DNA of 64,000 bases, from the NCBI GenBank assembly GCA_003963305.1, contig RXJR01000031.1:124001-188000 (forward strand), given 5' to 3'. The notes below the pieces were generated by a model. The model saw only the letters and a program-made list of their open reading frames with translations, did no database searches and had not been told where the DNA came from. Position 1 is the first letter of the stretch. Every line of letters begins with the position of its first letter. The position numbers and the translations under genes are program-made. The stretch comes from Candidatus Melainabacteria bacterium. GTDB lineage: Bacteria; Cyanobacteriota; Vampirovibrionia; Obscuribacterales; Obscuribacteraceae. This document shows positions 53,608-60,175 of this stretch, piece after piece.

Positions 53608-54321
53608 TTACGCCTGCTCAAGCTTTTTGATCATTTCAGCGGTGGTCTTAGCATCCTCCTGCTGATTGTCAGCGATAAACAGTGACTCGGCTTTCTTTAA
53701 GTCATTAATAGCCTCAGAGATTTGTCCAAGCCTGTACTCAGCGAACGCTCTGGCGTAATAAAAAGTTCCATCGACCTTGTTGTTAGCAATGTAGAAATTC
53801 AAAAGAGAAACAGCGCCGGACCAATTCTTCATGGCAAACTTAATCTTGAGACTTTCATTGACGGCATCGATATTGTGATTATCCATGGCGATACATGTGT
53901 CGAAATCTCTGCCGGCTTTCTGCAGTTCATTCATGTCCTCATAAACCAGCCCACGCAGATAAATTGCATCGACATTATCTGGCGTATTCGAAAGAGCTAG
54001 ATTGATCTGAGCGAGAACTGCCTCTGATTTCGCGTGAGACTTGTACATGACGAAGGCTTTCATTGCCTGAACAGTTCCATTCTTCGGATCTGCTTGTAAC
54101 GCTTGGTCAACAGCATTCATCGCTTCCTGTATTTTGCCTGCGTTTGCCAGAGACTTGACGATTTTCCACAAGCTATCAGTTTTTACGGCCGTGTTCGCAA
54201 AGGTCGTTGAAACCGACATCGCGCCGGATTGCGAACTAGCATAAGCAGGTTGCAGAGATGTAAGAGTCGAAGCAAAAACAAGTACAGAAGCCAAGATTTG
54301 GGATTGAAGTTTGGTATTCAT
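53608..54321 (-). CDS. Secreted TPR protein, tandem paralog 2
   Basis: 237 residues; signal peptide (QILASVLVFASTLTSLQPAYA), TPR-like units (~50-225), e.g. LSNTPDNVDAIYLRGLVYED. Closest to paralog 3, sharing blocks such as YLRGLVYEDMN/YLRGLVFEDMN and ALNNH/AMDNH. ATG follows AAGGAT. Operator 73 nt upstream. Confidence 0.88.
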   Translation of the reverse strand: MNTKLQSQILASVLVFASTLTSLQPAYASSQSGAMSVSTTFANTAVKTDSLWKIVKSLANAGKIQEAMNAVDQALQADPKNGTVQAMKAFVMYKSHAKSEAVLAQINLALSNTPDNVDAIYLRGLVYEDMNELQKAGRDFDTCIAMDNHNIDAVNESLKIKFAMKNWSGAVSLLNFYIANNKVDGTFYYARAFAEYRLGQISEAINDLKKAESLFIADNQQEDAKTTAEMIKKLEQA

Positions 54322-54394
54322 GGTGTAAATCCTTTTGGTGAGAGAGGTTCAGTGCCGATATTTCTATTTTGGTTCTCCAGGCTAAAAACCTGAA

Positions 54395-54408
54395 TGACGA
54401 AAACGTCA
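54395..54408. promoter_or_regulatory. Operator palindrome TGACG-N4-CGTCA
   Basis: TGACGAAAACGTCA, perfect; 73 nt before the gene starting at 54321 (minus). The usual third half-site is missing: a 15-bp repeat array begins right at its edge. Confidence 0.82.
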
Positions 54409-54538
54409 AACCGAAGCCCGCAAAAACCGAAGCCCGCAAAACCGAAGCCCCCAAAACCGAAGCCCCCAAAACCGAAGCCCCCAAAACCGAAGCCCCCAAA
54501 ACCGAAGCCCCCAAAACCGAAGCCCCCAAAACCGAACA
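54409..54538. repeat. 15-bp tandem repeat, about 9 copies
   Basis: Unit AAAACCGAAGCCCCC, first copies slightly variant (CCCGC). Starts at the edge of the operator at 54395-54408 and ends before the terminator of paralog 3. Translates as KTEAP or FGFGG repeats, but no start signal supports coding. Confidence 0.9.
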
Positions 54539-54559
54539 CCGAAACGACCACAAACCGAA

Positions 54560-54583
54560 GACCCCTCGTAAGAACGAGGGGTC
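54560..54583 (-). terminator. Terminator of TPR paralog 3
   Basis: Perfect 10-bp stem GACCCCTCGT/ACGAGGGGTC, AAGA loop. Same core as at 52591 and 53519. Confidence 0.8.
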
Positions 54584-54608
54584 ATTCAGCTCTCTCCCAA
54601 AGTTTTGA

Positions 54609-55322
54609 CTAGACAGCTTGAAGTTGCTGAAGGATCTGAGCGACAGCTTGAGCATCTTTCGTATCATTGGCAGCAACAAACATCGTTTGCGCCTGCTTGA
54701 AATCAGCGATCGCTGCTGATGTCTGACCGAGTTGAAATTCTGCGTATGCGCGGGCGAAGTATGCCATGCCATCAACCTGATTGTTGGCGAATTCAATACT
54801 CAAAACCGAGAGCATTCCGTTCCAATCTTTAAGCGCACACTTGACGCTCAGACTCTCGTTGATTGCATCGAGATCGTGATTGTTGAGAGCAATGCAGGCG
54901 TCGAAATCTGCGCCGGCACTCTGCAAATCATTCATGTCTTCGAAGACCAATCCACGCAGGTAGAGCGCATCACTGTAGTCTGCCTTCAGTGCAATAGCCT
55001 TGTTCAATTGCGTCAGAATCGATTTGCAGTCAGCCTTACTGCTGTACATAACGAAAGCCTTCATAACATAAGGAACTGGGCTGTTTGGTTCAGTGTCAAC
55101 TGCTTGATTGGCAATCTTGAGTGCCTCTTCTCCGTTGCCAGCCTTGAGCAAGGCGTAGATTTGATTCCAGACAGTGTTGTAGTCTACAGAGCTTGATGCC
55201 GGTGTTGCGTAAACGGTCTTAGACACGTTGTTTGAAGCCGCAAATGATGGTTGAAGAGAAACTGAAGTTGAAGCGAGCATAAGTACTGCAGCCAAGATAC
55301 GGGATTGAAGTTTAGTGTTCAT
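54609..55322 (-). CDS. Secreted TPR protein, tandem paralog 3
   Basis: 237 residues. Signal peptide (RILAAVLMLASTSVSLQPSFA), TPR-like units (~55-225), e.g. NQIYALLKAGNGEEALKIAN. Start at ATG 55322 after AAGGAA; the frame is open further upstream (to 55463) through the operator, which is not coding. Ends QILQQLQAV. Operator 96 nt upstream. Confidence 0.88.
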   Translation of the reverse strand: MNTKLQSRILAAVLMLASTSVSLQPSFAASNNVSKTVYATPASSSVDYNTVWNQIYALLKAGNGEEALKIANQAVDTEPNSPVPYVMKAFVMYSSKADCKSILTQLNKAIALKADYSDALYLRGLVFEDMNDLQSAGADFDACIALNNHDLDAINESLSVKCALKDWNGMLSVLSIEFANNQVDGMAYFARAYAEFQLGQTSAAIADFKQAQTMFVAANDTKDAQAVAQILQQLQAV

Positions 55323-55418
55323 GATGTTTATTCCTTTTGTAGAGAGTGAAATATTGGTGTTTTGTGGAGCACCTCGCATCCACATCTTCATTCTCGTTTT
55401 TGACAGGCAAAACCAGAA

Positions 55419-55432
55419 TGACGAAAACGTCA
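55419..55432. promoter_or_regulatory. Operator palindrome TGACG-N4-CGTCA
   Basis: TGACGAAAACGTCA, perfect; 96 nt before the gene starting at 55322 (minus). TGACA half-site 9 nt on the + strand side. In the gene direction the next bases closely match those after the 53459 site, including a shared AAAAACGAGAATGA. Confidence 0.82.
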
Positions 55433-55466
55433 AAACCGAGTTGACAGATTCGCCATCGAGCAAAAA

Positions 55467-55490
55467 AGAGCATCACGTTGGTGATGCTCT
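55467..55490 (-). terminator. Terminator of the small secreted protein gene
   Basis: Perfect 10-bp stem AGAGCATCAC/GTGATGCTCT with GTTG loop; on the minus strand followed by TTTTTTG. Confidence 0.85.
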
Positions 55491-55536
55491 CTTAGCTTTC
55501 AGGTGGCTCTACGCTAGTAGGGCTATTGCATTACGC

Positions 55537-55989
55537 CTAGGCTGATGGTGCGGCGTAAACGATTTCACCGGTCTGAACATCGGCTGCGTATGACCAGTTC
55601 AGTGAATCGCCGTTGTCGAATTCAACTTTGCAGTACATACTGGTATTGCCGTAGGCGGTCCAGGTGGCATAGCTCCACGGTGATATGGTGCCTACATAGG
55701 TACCGTCTTCGTAGACATCCATGTACCAACCGGTCTTATTGTAGACGCGAAAAGCGCCCCAGCCGCTGGCTCTTGATTTCGATGGATTCGCTTTAGGCTT
55801 TTCCTTCGAGTTCGTTTTCTTTCCTACTTTGATGTGTGAATCTTTGCCGGAAACCTTTTCAGATTTAACGGCCGGTAATTCTCTCACTTTATATTTTGTG
55901 TCACTGGCTTCATCAGCAGCATTGACATTTGGCACCATTATCGCGAAAACCGCAAACATCGCCAGCATAAGTTTGAATAGTCTTTCCAT
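55537..55989 (-). CDS. Small secreted beta-rich protein
   Basis: 150 residues. Signal peptide (LMLAMFAVFAIMVPNVNA), a Lys/Ser-rich linker (~45-75), then a ~70-residue aromatic-rich domain (AFRVYNKTGWYMDVYEDGTYVG...WSYATWTAYGNTSMYCKVEF) with beta pattern. No family recognised; the YNKTGWYMDVYEDG pattern suggests a carbohydrate- or wall-binding beta sandwich, unproven. ATG at 55989 follows AGAGG. Confidence 0.75.
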   Translation of the reverse strand: MERLFKLMLAMFAVFAIMVPNVNAADEASDTKYKVRELPAVKSEKVSGKDSHIKVGKKTNSKEKPKANPSKSRASGWGAFRVYNKTGWYMDVYEDGTYVGTISPWSYATWTAYGNTSMYCKVEFDNGDSLNWSYAADVQTGEIVYAAPSA

Positions 55990-56054
55990 CTTCACCTCTT
56001 TCTTATTGACGAACTCTCTGGAGTCCGAATTCTATACCAACACAACACGCCCCA

Positions 56055-56750
56055 TCAAGCATTTGCGGTTTTCATCAAGTTCAGCAGTTGCTTCACGGGA
56101 ATTGCAAAATTTAGACTCTGACCGGCAGGTATCGTATATTCGACAATGCCGATTACGTTGCCCTGCCCATCCAGAACTGGACCACCACTGTTTCCATGCG
56201 ATATTGCAGCCGTAATCTGCAAGTCTCCATTGGTTCGAATGGCGCTGAGAACGCCCTGTGAGAATACACCCTCCAGACCAAGCGGGCTGCCTGCAACGAA
56301 AATAGTTTCGCCTATCTTTTGTTGCAATGGATCGATATCAAGCGGTTTCGCCTTCGTCCCCGGAACATAAAGAATGACCAGGTCATTGACAGGATCGCTG
56401 GCAACAACTTTGACAATGCGATACTGCTTGGAATCATTGGCAAACTTGGCGTAGCCTGCACCCATTCCCTTAATGACGTGATAATTTGTTGCTACCATAT
56501 CTGGTGCAATGAAAAAGCCTGAGCCTGTTACGGCATTACGTCCGTCCGGATCGCTGAGAATCAACTTAACTGTCGATTCCATAACGTGTTGAGCCACAGC
56601 CTCCGCAGGCAAATCAGCGCCAGTCGTCGTAACGATGTTTCCCGACAACGCAGCGTGAGCAGGCTCTCCACTCAGTTGAGCACCGAATCCAAGTAACAGT
56701 GCGGCTTGCAATAGTACTGTAGCAGCCACTTTTCTTTTTCGAAACTTCAT
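56055..56750 (-). CDS. Secreted trypsin-like serine protease (HtrA-type, no PDZ)
   Basis: 231 residues. Signal peptide (VLLQAALLLGFGAQLSGEPAHA), then a chymotrypsin-fold domain: His in ATNYHVIKG, Asp in ASDPVNDLVIL, Ser in SHGNSGGPVLDGQG. All three are intact. No PDZ domain, unlike DegP/DegQ. Probably acts on damaged or specific envelope proteins. CAAGGAGTGAAGTT before ATG is a good site. The next gene upstream (56880) is on the same strand but 129 bp of repeat lies between. Confidence 0.9.
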   Translation of the reverse strand: MKFRKRKVAATVLLQAALLLGFGAQLSGEPAHAALSGNIVTTTGADLPAEAVAQHVMESTVKLILSDPDGRNAVTGSGFFIAPDMVATNYHVIKGMGAGYAKFANDSKQYRIVKVVASDPVNDLVILYVPGTKAKPLDIDPLQQKIGETIFVAGSPLGLEGVFSQGVLSAIRTNGDLQITAAISHGNSGGPVLDGQGNVIGIVEYTIPAGQSLNFAIPVKQLLNLMKTANA

Positions 56751-56794
56751 AACTTCACTCCTTGTGAAAAAATATAGAGGTAACTGGGGTTAGT

Positions 56795-56910
56795 TGTCCG
56801 ATTCAATCGATTCGTGAATGATCGGCGATTGTGTGTCCAATCAATCAATTCCTGATTGATCGGCAATTGTTTGTCCGACTCAATCAAATTCGTGATTGAT
56901 CGGCGATTGC
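56795..56910. repeat. Tandem repeat, 3 x ~39 bp, running into a coding 3' end
   Basis: Units start at 56795, 56834 and 56872; each is TGTCCRAYTCAATCRATT followed by CSTGATTGATCGGCGATTGT-like sequence. The third unit is the 3' end of the Sel1 gene (stop at 56880), so the array looks like outward duplication of that gene's end. Confidence 0.85.
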
Positions 56911-57851
56911 TTCTCTGCAGAACGCAAAAAGGCTTGTGCCTTCGGATAGCCGCGCTCTGCAGCCAGCCGTACCAAACGCACAGCAGTTTTCTTGTTGATA
57001 CGCATCGCCTTTCCAGAAAAATGCAGCATCGCCAGGTTATAGAGAGCGCGAGAAGAACCTTGTTTAGCCGCTCGACAGAGCCAGAAAGCAGCCTTGTCGT
57101 AATCTTTTGGCACGCCGTTACCAGCGTAGAACCTGAGACCGAGCTCAATTTGGAAATTGGCATCGCCTTCTTTTGCAATCTGCTCAAACCAACGTTCGGC
57201 TTGGTATGGATTGGCAGCTACACCGACACCATTGGCAAAAGCAAAGGCTACGTTGTATTGAGCTTTACGATGCCCTTGCTGCGCGGCTTTGTGAAACCAA
57301 TAGAACGCTTGTTCAGAATCTGGAGCGACACCTTGACCAATGCAATACATTGATCCGACATTGAATTGCGCCTTCGGCAATCCATTTACTGCAGCAGTCT
57401 CGAACCAGTAAAAAGCTTTCTGAGGATCAGGATCAACCCCTACTCCACGCTCATACATAACGCCCAGGTTATTCTGAGCCTCACTGACGCCACTTTGCGC
57501 CGCCAGCGTGAACCAGTAAAGAGCAGAGCCTAAATCCTTCTTGACTCCTTTCCCCGACATATATAGAAGTCCCAAATTGTATTGAGCCTGGGCGTTTCCG
57601 TTGCGAGCAGCTTTGTGAAACCAGGTTGCCGCTTTGGCATGATTGGGTTTGATCAAAGATGGATTCAAATATAAAAGACCGGCTTGAAATTGAATGTTGT
57701 CATCTTTCTCCGCCAGGGCGCGCAAGATAGTTCGCCGACGCAGCGCGTCAGGCTTGCCGGAAAACAACTTACTCTTGCAGCGTGGCAGATTGCCGACCAG
57801 TTTCGTTTCAGGATCTAAGTGGTCGTTTCCGACCAGGGTTTGCGTAGACAT
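56880..57851 (-). CDS. Sel1-repeat protein
   Basis: 323 residues, no signal peptide. About seven Sel1 repeats (~50-310: AQAQYNLGLLYMSGKGVKKD, EAQNNLGVMYERGVGVDPD ...). Close paralog of the 35443 gene. ATG at 57851 follows GGAGG. Shares the operator at 57936-57949 with the divergent Sel1 gene at 58055. The C-terminal SPINHEFD is encoded by a repeat unit. Confidence 0.9.
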   Translation of the reverse strand: MSTQTLVGNDHLDPETKLVGNLPRCKSKLFSGKPDALRRRTILRALAEKDDNIQFQAGLLYLNPSLIKPNHAKAATWFHKAARNGNAQAQYNLGLLYMSGKGVKKDLGSALYWFTLAAQSGVSEAQNNLGVMYERGVGVDPDPQKAFYWFETAAVNGLPKAQFNVGSMYCIGQGVAPDSEQAFYWFHKAAQQGHRKAQYNVAFAFANGVGVAANPYQAERWFEQIAKEGDANFQIELGLRFYAGNGVPKDYDKAAFWLCRAAKQGSSRALYNLAMLHFSGKAMRINKKTAVRLVRLAAERGYPKAQAFLRSAEKQSPINHEFD

Positions 57852-57935
57852 AATCAAGTCCTCCAAAAGGTATTTCCTCTTTCAGATTCGCTGACAGCGG
57901 AGTTTCGCAGCACGGCAGAATCGTCAGAGATCAAT

Positions 57936-57949
57936 TGACGTTTACGTCA
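57936..57949. promoter_or_regulatory. Operator palindrome TGACG-N4-CGTCA between divergent Sel1 genes
   Basis: TGACGTTTACGTCA, perfect. 84 nt from the start at 57851 and 105 nt from the start at 58055. TGGTG on one side and TGACG (in CTCTGACGATT, read on the minus strand) on the other stand at similar distances, so this site is nearly symmetric, fitting control of both genes. Confidence 0.82.
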
Positions 57950-58054
57950 AGGAGCTTCTGGTGAATATCTGGTCGCCACCGCTCATAGTGCAATTCAAAA
58001 TAGAAATGCCCGCACGTACGTAAACGTTTGGAAACAACACAGGAGGTTCAGATT

Positions 58055-58960
58055 ATGTTTCGATCGAACGGAGGCATGAGAGCAAAAGAACAGCAGATGC
58101 GAAAGACACTGAGCGCGACGCGAATATCAGCGCTTAAGCACCACATCCTGGAGAAAGCACTCACTAGCAGCGACCCCGCCATGCACTATCAAGCAGGGCT
58201 ACTCTACGTAACACCGGAATCAAAAAACTACGAAAAAGCGACAATCTGGTTCAGCCAGGCAGCAAAAGGAGGCGATCCGCATGCACAACTGTATCTGGCA
58301 CAAATACAGATAGCCACAGGAGATGCAACGGCACACAAGCAAGCGCACGAGCTGCTTCTGCAGGCGGCTGCGCAGGGGTTGGCAGAAGCTGAAAACGATC
58401 TGGGTGTCATGTATGAGTTAGGAGTCGGCGTCGAGCGAAACCTGAAGGAAGCATTTCAATGGTATCAGCGCGCAGCCAGCAACGGCATTGCACAATCACA
58501 ATACAATCTGGCGCTCATGTATTTGGACGTTGACTATCCAATACATGACATTTTCCTCGGCATCTATTGGCTGAGAGTTGCAGCCAACCAGGGTCACAAC
58601 AAGTCGTTACGAACCCTCGCACAAATGTACGAACGCGGAGATAACGTCGTTCAAGACGTATTGAAATCGGAAAGACTGTATATCGCCGCTGCAAAGAACG
58701 CCGATGCCTACGAGAAATTGCAACTAGCGATTCGCTACTGTCGCGGCAGCGGTGTTCCCTTAGATCGTCGCAAAGCCGCGAAATGGCTTGAAAGTGCCGC
58801 CAATCAAGGCGACGGACAAATTAGCGATCTGGCCATGCTTTGTTTACTCGAAAACAGAAACAAGGGCAAACTGAAACCAATTCGATCGACCAACAAGCCC
58901 GCGGCTAAGGTTCGCCATTCTGCGAGTCCAGTTCAGAACAGGAGCAAGTACTATGTTTGA
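58055..58960 (+). CDS. Sel1-repeat protein
   Basis: 301 residues, no signal peptide. Repeats ~50-270 (AEAENDLGVMYELGVGVERN, SQYNLALMYLDVDYP, LQLAIRYCRGSGVPLD), with a basic C-terminal tail. More diverged than the other two Sel1 proteins. AGGAGG lies 8 nt before ATG. Its transcript would run into the three-hairpin element at 59021-59210. Confidence 0.9.
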   Translation: MFRSNGGMRAKEQQMRKTLSATRISALKHHILEKALTSSDPAMHYQAGLLYVTPESKNYEKATIWFSQAAKGGDPHAQLYLAQIQIATGDATAHKQAHELLLQAAAQGLAEAENDLGVMYELGVGVERNLKEAFQWYQRAASNGIAQSQYNLALMYLDVDYPIHDIFLGIYWLRVAANQGHNKSLRTLAQMYERGDNVVQDVLKSERLYIAAAKNADAYEKLQLAIRYCRGSGVPLDRRKAAKWLESAANQGDGQISDLAMLCLLENRNKGKLKPIRSTNKPAAKVRHSASPVQNRSKYYV

Positions 58961-59020
58961 CTCAGACTCTAATCAATCGTTCGCGATTCGAGCGCCACCT
59001 GTGGCACGCTGCATTACGGT

Positions 59021-59210
59021 GCAGATGTCGTATCCTCCTCAACGTACGACATGCTCATCGTAAAATGGCACTGAGACGGTGTCGCATCCTCCTCAACGTG
59101 CGATCTCAGTCAAGTGCTCAATTGGAACTCTAAAAGACACCACATTCTCCTCAACGTGTGGTGTCTTTTAACAACAAAAAGCGCGGTCGAGAAGACTGCG
59201 CTTTTTTGTT
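59021..59210 (+). ncRNA. Three-hairpin array with shared anti-Shine-Dalgarno-like loops, plus terminator
   Basis: Hairpin 1 (59021-59054): stem TGTCGTA/TACGACA extended by GCA/TGC. Hairpin 2 (59070-59110): stem TCGCA/TGCGA, then ACTGAGA/TCTCAGT with a bulge. Hairpin 3 (59132-59169): 13-bp AAAAGACACCACA/TGTGGTGTCTTTT. The loops are each 12 nt: TCCTCCTCAACG, TCCTCCTCAACG, TTCTCCTCAACG. Stems differ, loops are kept. A terminator with T-run on the + strand follows. CCTCCTC is complementary to AGGAGG ribosome-binding sites. Could be a separate small RNA or the 3' UTR of the Sel1 gene. On the minus strand the loops read GAGGAGGA, which would instead suit CsrA-type binding. Confidence 0.65.
59176..59210. 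terminator. Bidirectional intrinsic terminator
   Basis: 13-bp stem AAAAAGCGCGGTC/GACTGCGCTTTTT with one G-T pair, loop GAGAA, then TTGTTTGTGTTT on the + strand. Ends the hairpin array and, read the other way, the regulator gene stopping at 59235. Confidence 0.88.
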
Positions 59211-59234
59211 TGTGTTTGATTCGCGTATAGAATT

Positions 59235-60023
59235 CTAGCGCAAATCTAATTTGATACCAGAATCTTTTCCAATTTTTGCTAACTTTTCACTCCATTTTTT
59301 CAAATCGGCTTCAGTCAAAATACCTCGTTGCGTGGCCAACCAGACGGCACGACAGCGCGGGCTCAAAACTCCAGCATCTTCGTGGTCCTTCGCCGGAATG
59401 GCAAATTTTGAATATAGAGACCGCAGTCTCGCCTGGACGGCGCGCTCGGTAACGTGCAAAACTTTCCCGGCGGTTGTGTCGGTATAACCCAATGCAATGC
59501 AAACCAGAGCTTCGAATTCACCTTCACTCAAAGAGTGCTCCTGCTTGCTCATGCGACTGACAACACGAGCGACCTCGGGATCAATCCAGCAATCGCCGGC
59601 AAGAACACCAGCTACAGCCTTTTGCAAATACATACCGGCGTTATCTTTAAGCAGGTAGCCATATGCCCCCGTCTCTGGTGTCACTTTGTACAGGCGCTTA
59701 ACGAACGCTTCTTCGCTGTGATTCGAAACAATAATGATGGAAGCCTGCGGATTGTTTTTCCAAATCTGCTCGGCAGCATGAATGCCGTCTTCGGTTTCCT
59801 TTCTGAACTCAATATCAAGAAAGATCAGCGTCGGCTTTTCGGCGGAAGCCCGCGCAATAGCCTCTGCGGCCATCTCAACTACCGTTATGCGCTGAATATT
59901 GGGAAAAAGTTTCTCGATTTCCTCTTTTAACCACTGACGCCAAAATTCTTTATCATCGGCAATCAAAACAGTCAGTTCTCTCAAGCTGAGCGCAACTGTT
60001 TCAGATGTGGGCGCAAGATCCAT
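59235..60023 (-). CDS. NarL/FixJ-family response regulator
   Basis: 262 residues. Receiver domain ~17-140 with DD pair (IADDKEFW), phospho-acceptor D70 in LIFLDIEF, and Lys in YLLKDN. LuxR-type helix-turn-helix ~160-215 (LSEGEFEALVCIALGYTDTTAGKVLHVTERAVQARLRSLYSKF). A C-terminal extension of ~45 residues (GVLSPRCRAVWLATQRGILT...) is unusual. Divergent from the sensor kinase gene at 60176, with one operator between them: a likely cognate pair. Candidate regulator of the TGACG-N4-CGTCA sites. Confidence 0.9.
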   Translation of the reverse strand: MDLAPTSETVALSLRELTVLIADDKEFWRQWLKEEIEKLFPNIQRITVVEMAAEAIARASAEKPTLIFLDIEFRKETEDGIHAAEQIWKNNPQASIIIVSNHSEEAFVKRLYKVTPETGAYGYLLKDNAGMYLQKAVAGVLAGDCWIDPEVARVVSRMSKQEHSLSEGEFEALVCIALGYTDTTAGKVLHVTERAVQARLRSLYSKFAIPAKDHEDAGVLSPRCRAVWLATQRGILTEADLKKWSEKLAKIGKDSGIKLDLR

Positions 60024-60090
60024 AACAATTTCTCCATTTTAATTCCATAACTATAAGGCAATCATCGAACAAATTTCTGAAAGCTGTCTA

Positions 60091-60104
60091 TGACGAAAAC
60101 GTCA
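60091..60104. promoter_or_regulatory. Operator palindrome TGACG-N4-CGTCA between regulator and kinase
   Basis: TGACGAAAACGTCA, perfect. 67 nt from the regulator start (60023), 71 nt from the kinase start (60176). A TGGCG half-site lies 10 nt on the kinase side. Suggests autoregulation. Confidence 0.85.
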
Positions 60105-60125
60105 AACGCCACTCTGGCGCTCCAG

Positions 60126-60134
60126 TGCTATTAT
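60126..60134 (+). promoter_or_regulatory. Extended -10 element of the kinase gene
   Basis: TG-C-TATTAT, 24 nt after the operator. With a normal spacer the -35 would touch the operator edge, as for activators that contact RNA polymerase at -35. The predicted start site is about 60141, before the chosen ATG at 60176. Confidence 0.5.
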
Positions 60135-60175
60135 GGACCTGCACTGAAACCGCAACCGAGCCAACAGCACGCGGC

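Noticed and set aside
54236-54796. Open frames with GASVLGASVLG, FGFGGFGFGG or KTEAPKTEAP repeats
   Set aside because: Products of the 15-bp tandem repeat in several frames; no ribosome-binding site, and they cross the operator and terminator.
56001-56012. TGACGAACTCTC near the start of the gene at 55989 as another operator
   Set aside because: Only one half-site, no CGTCA at four bases, and within ~20 nt of the start codon.
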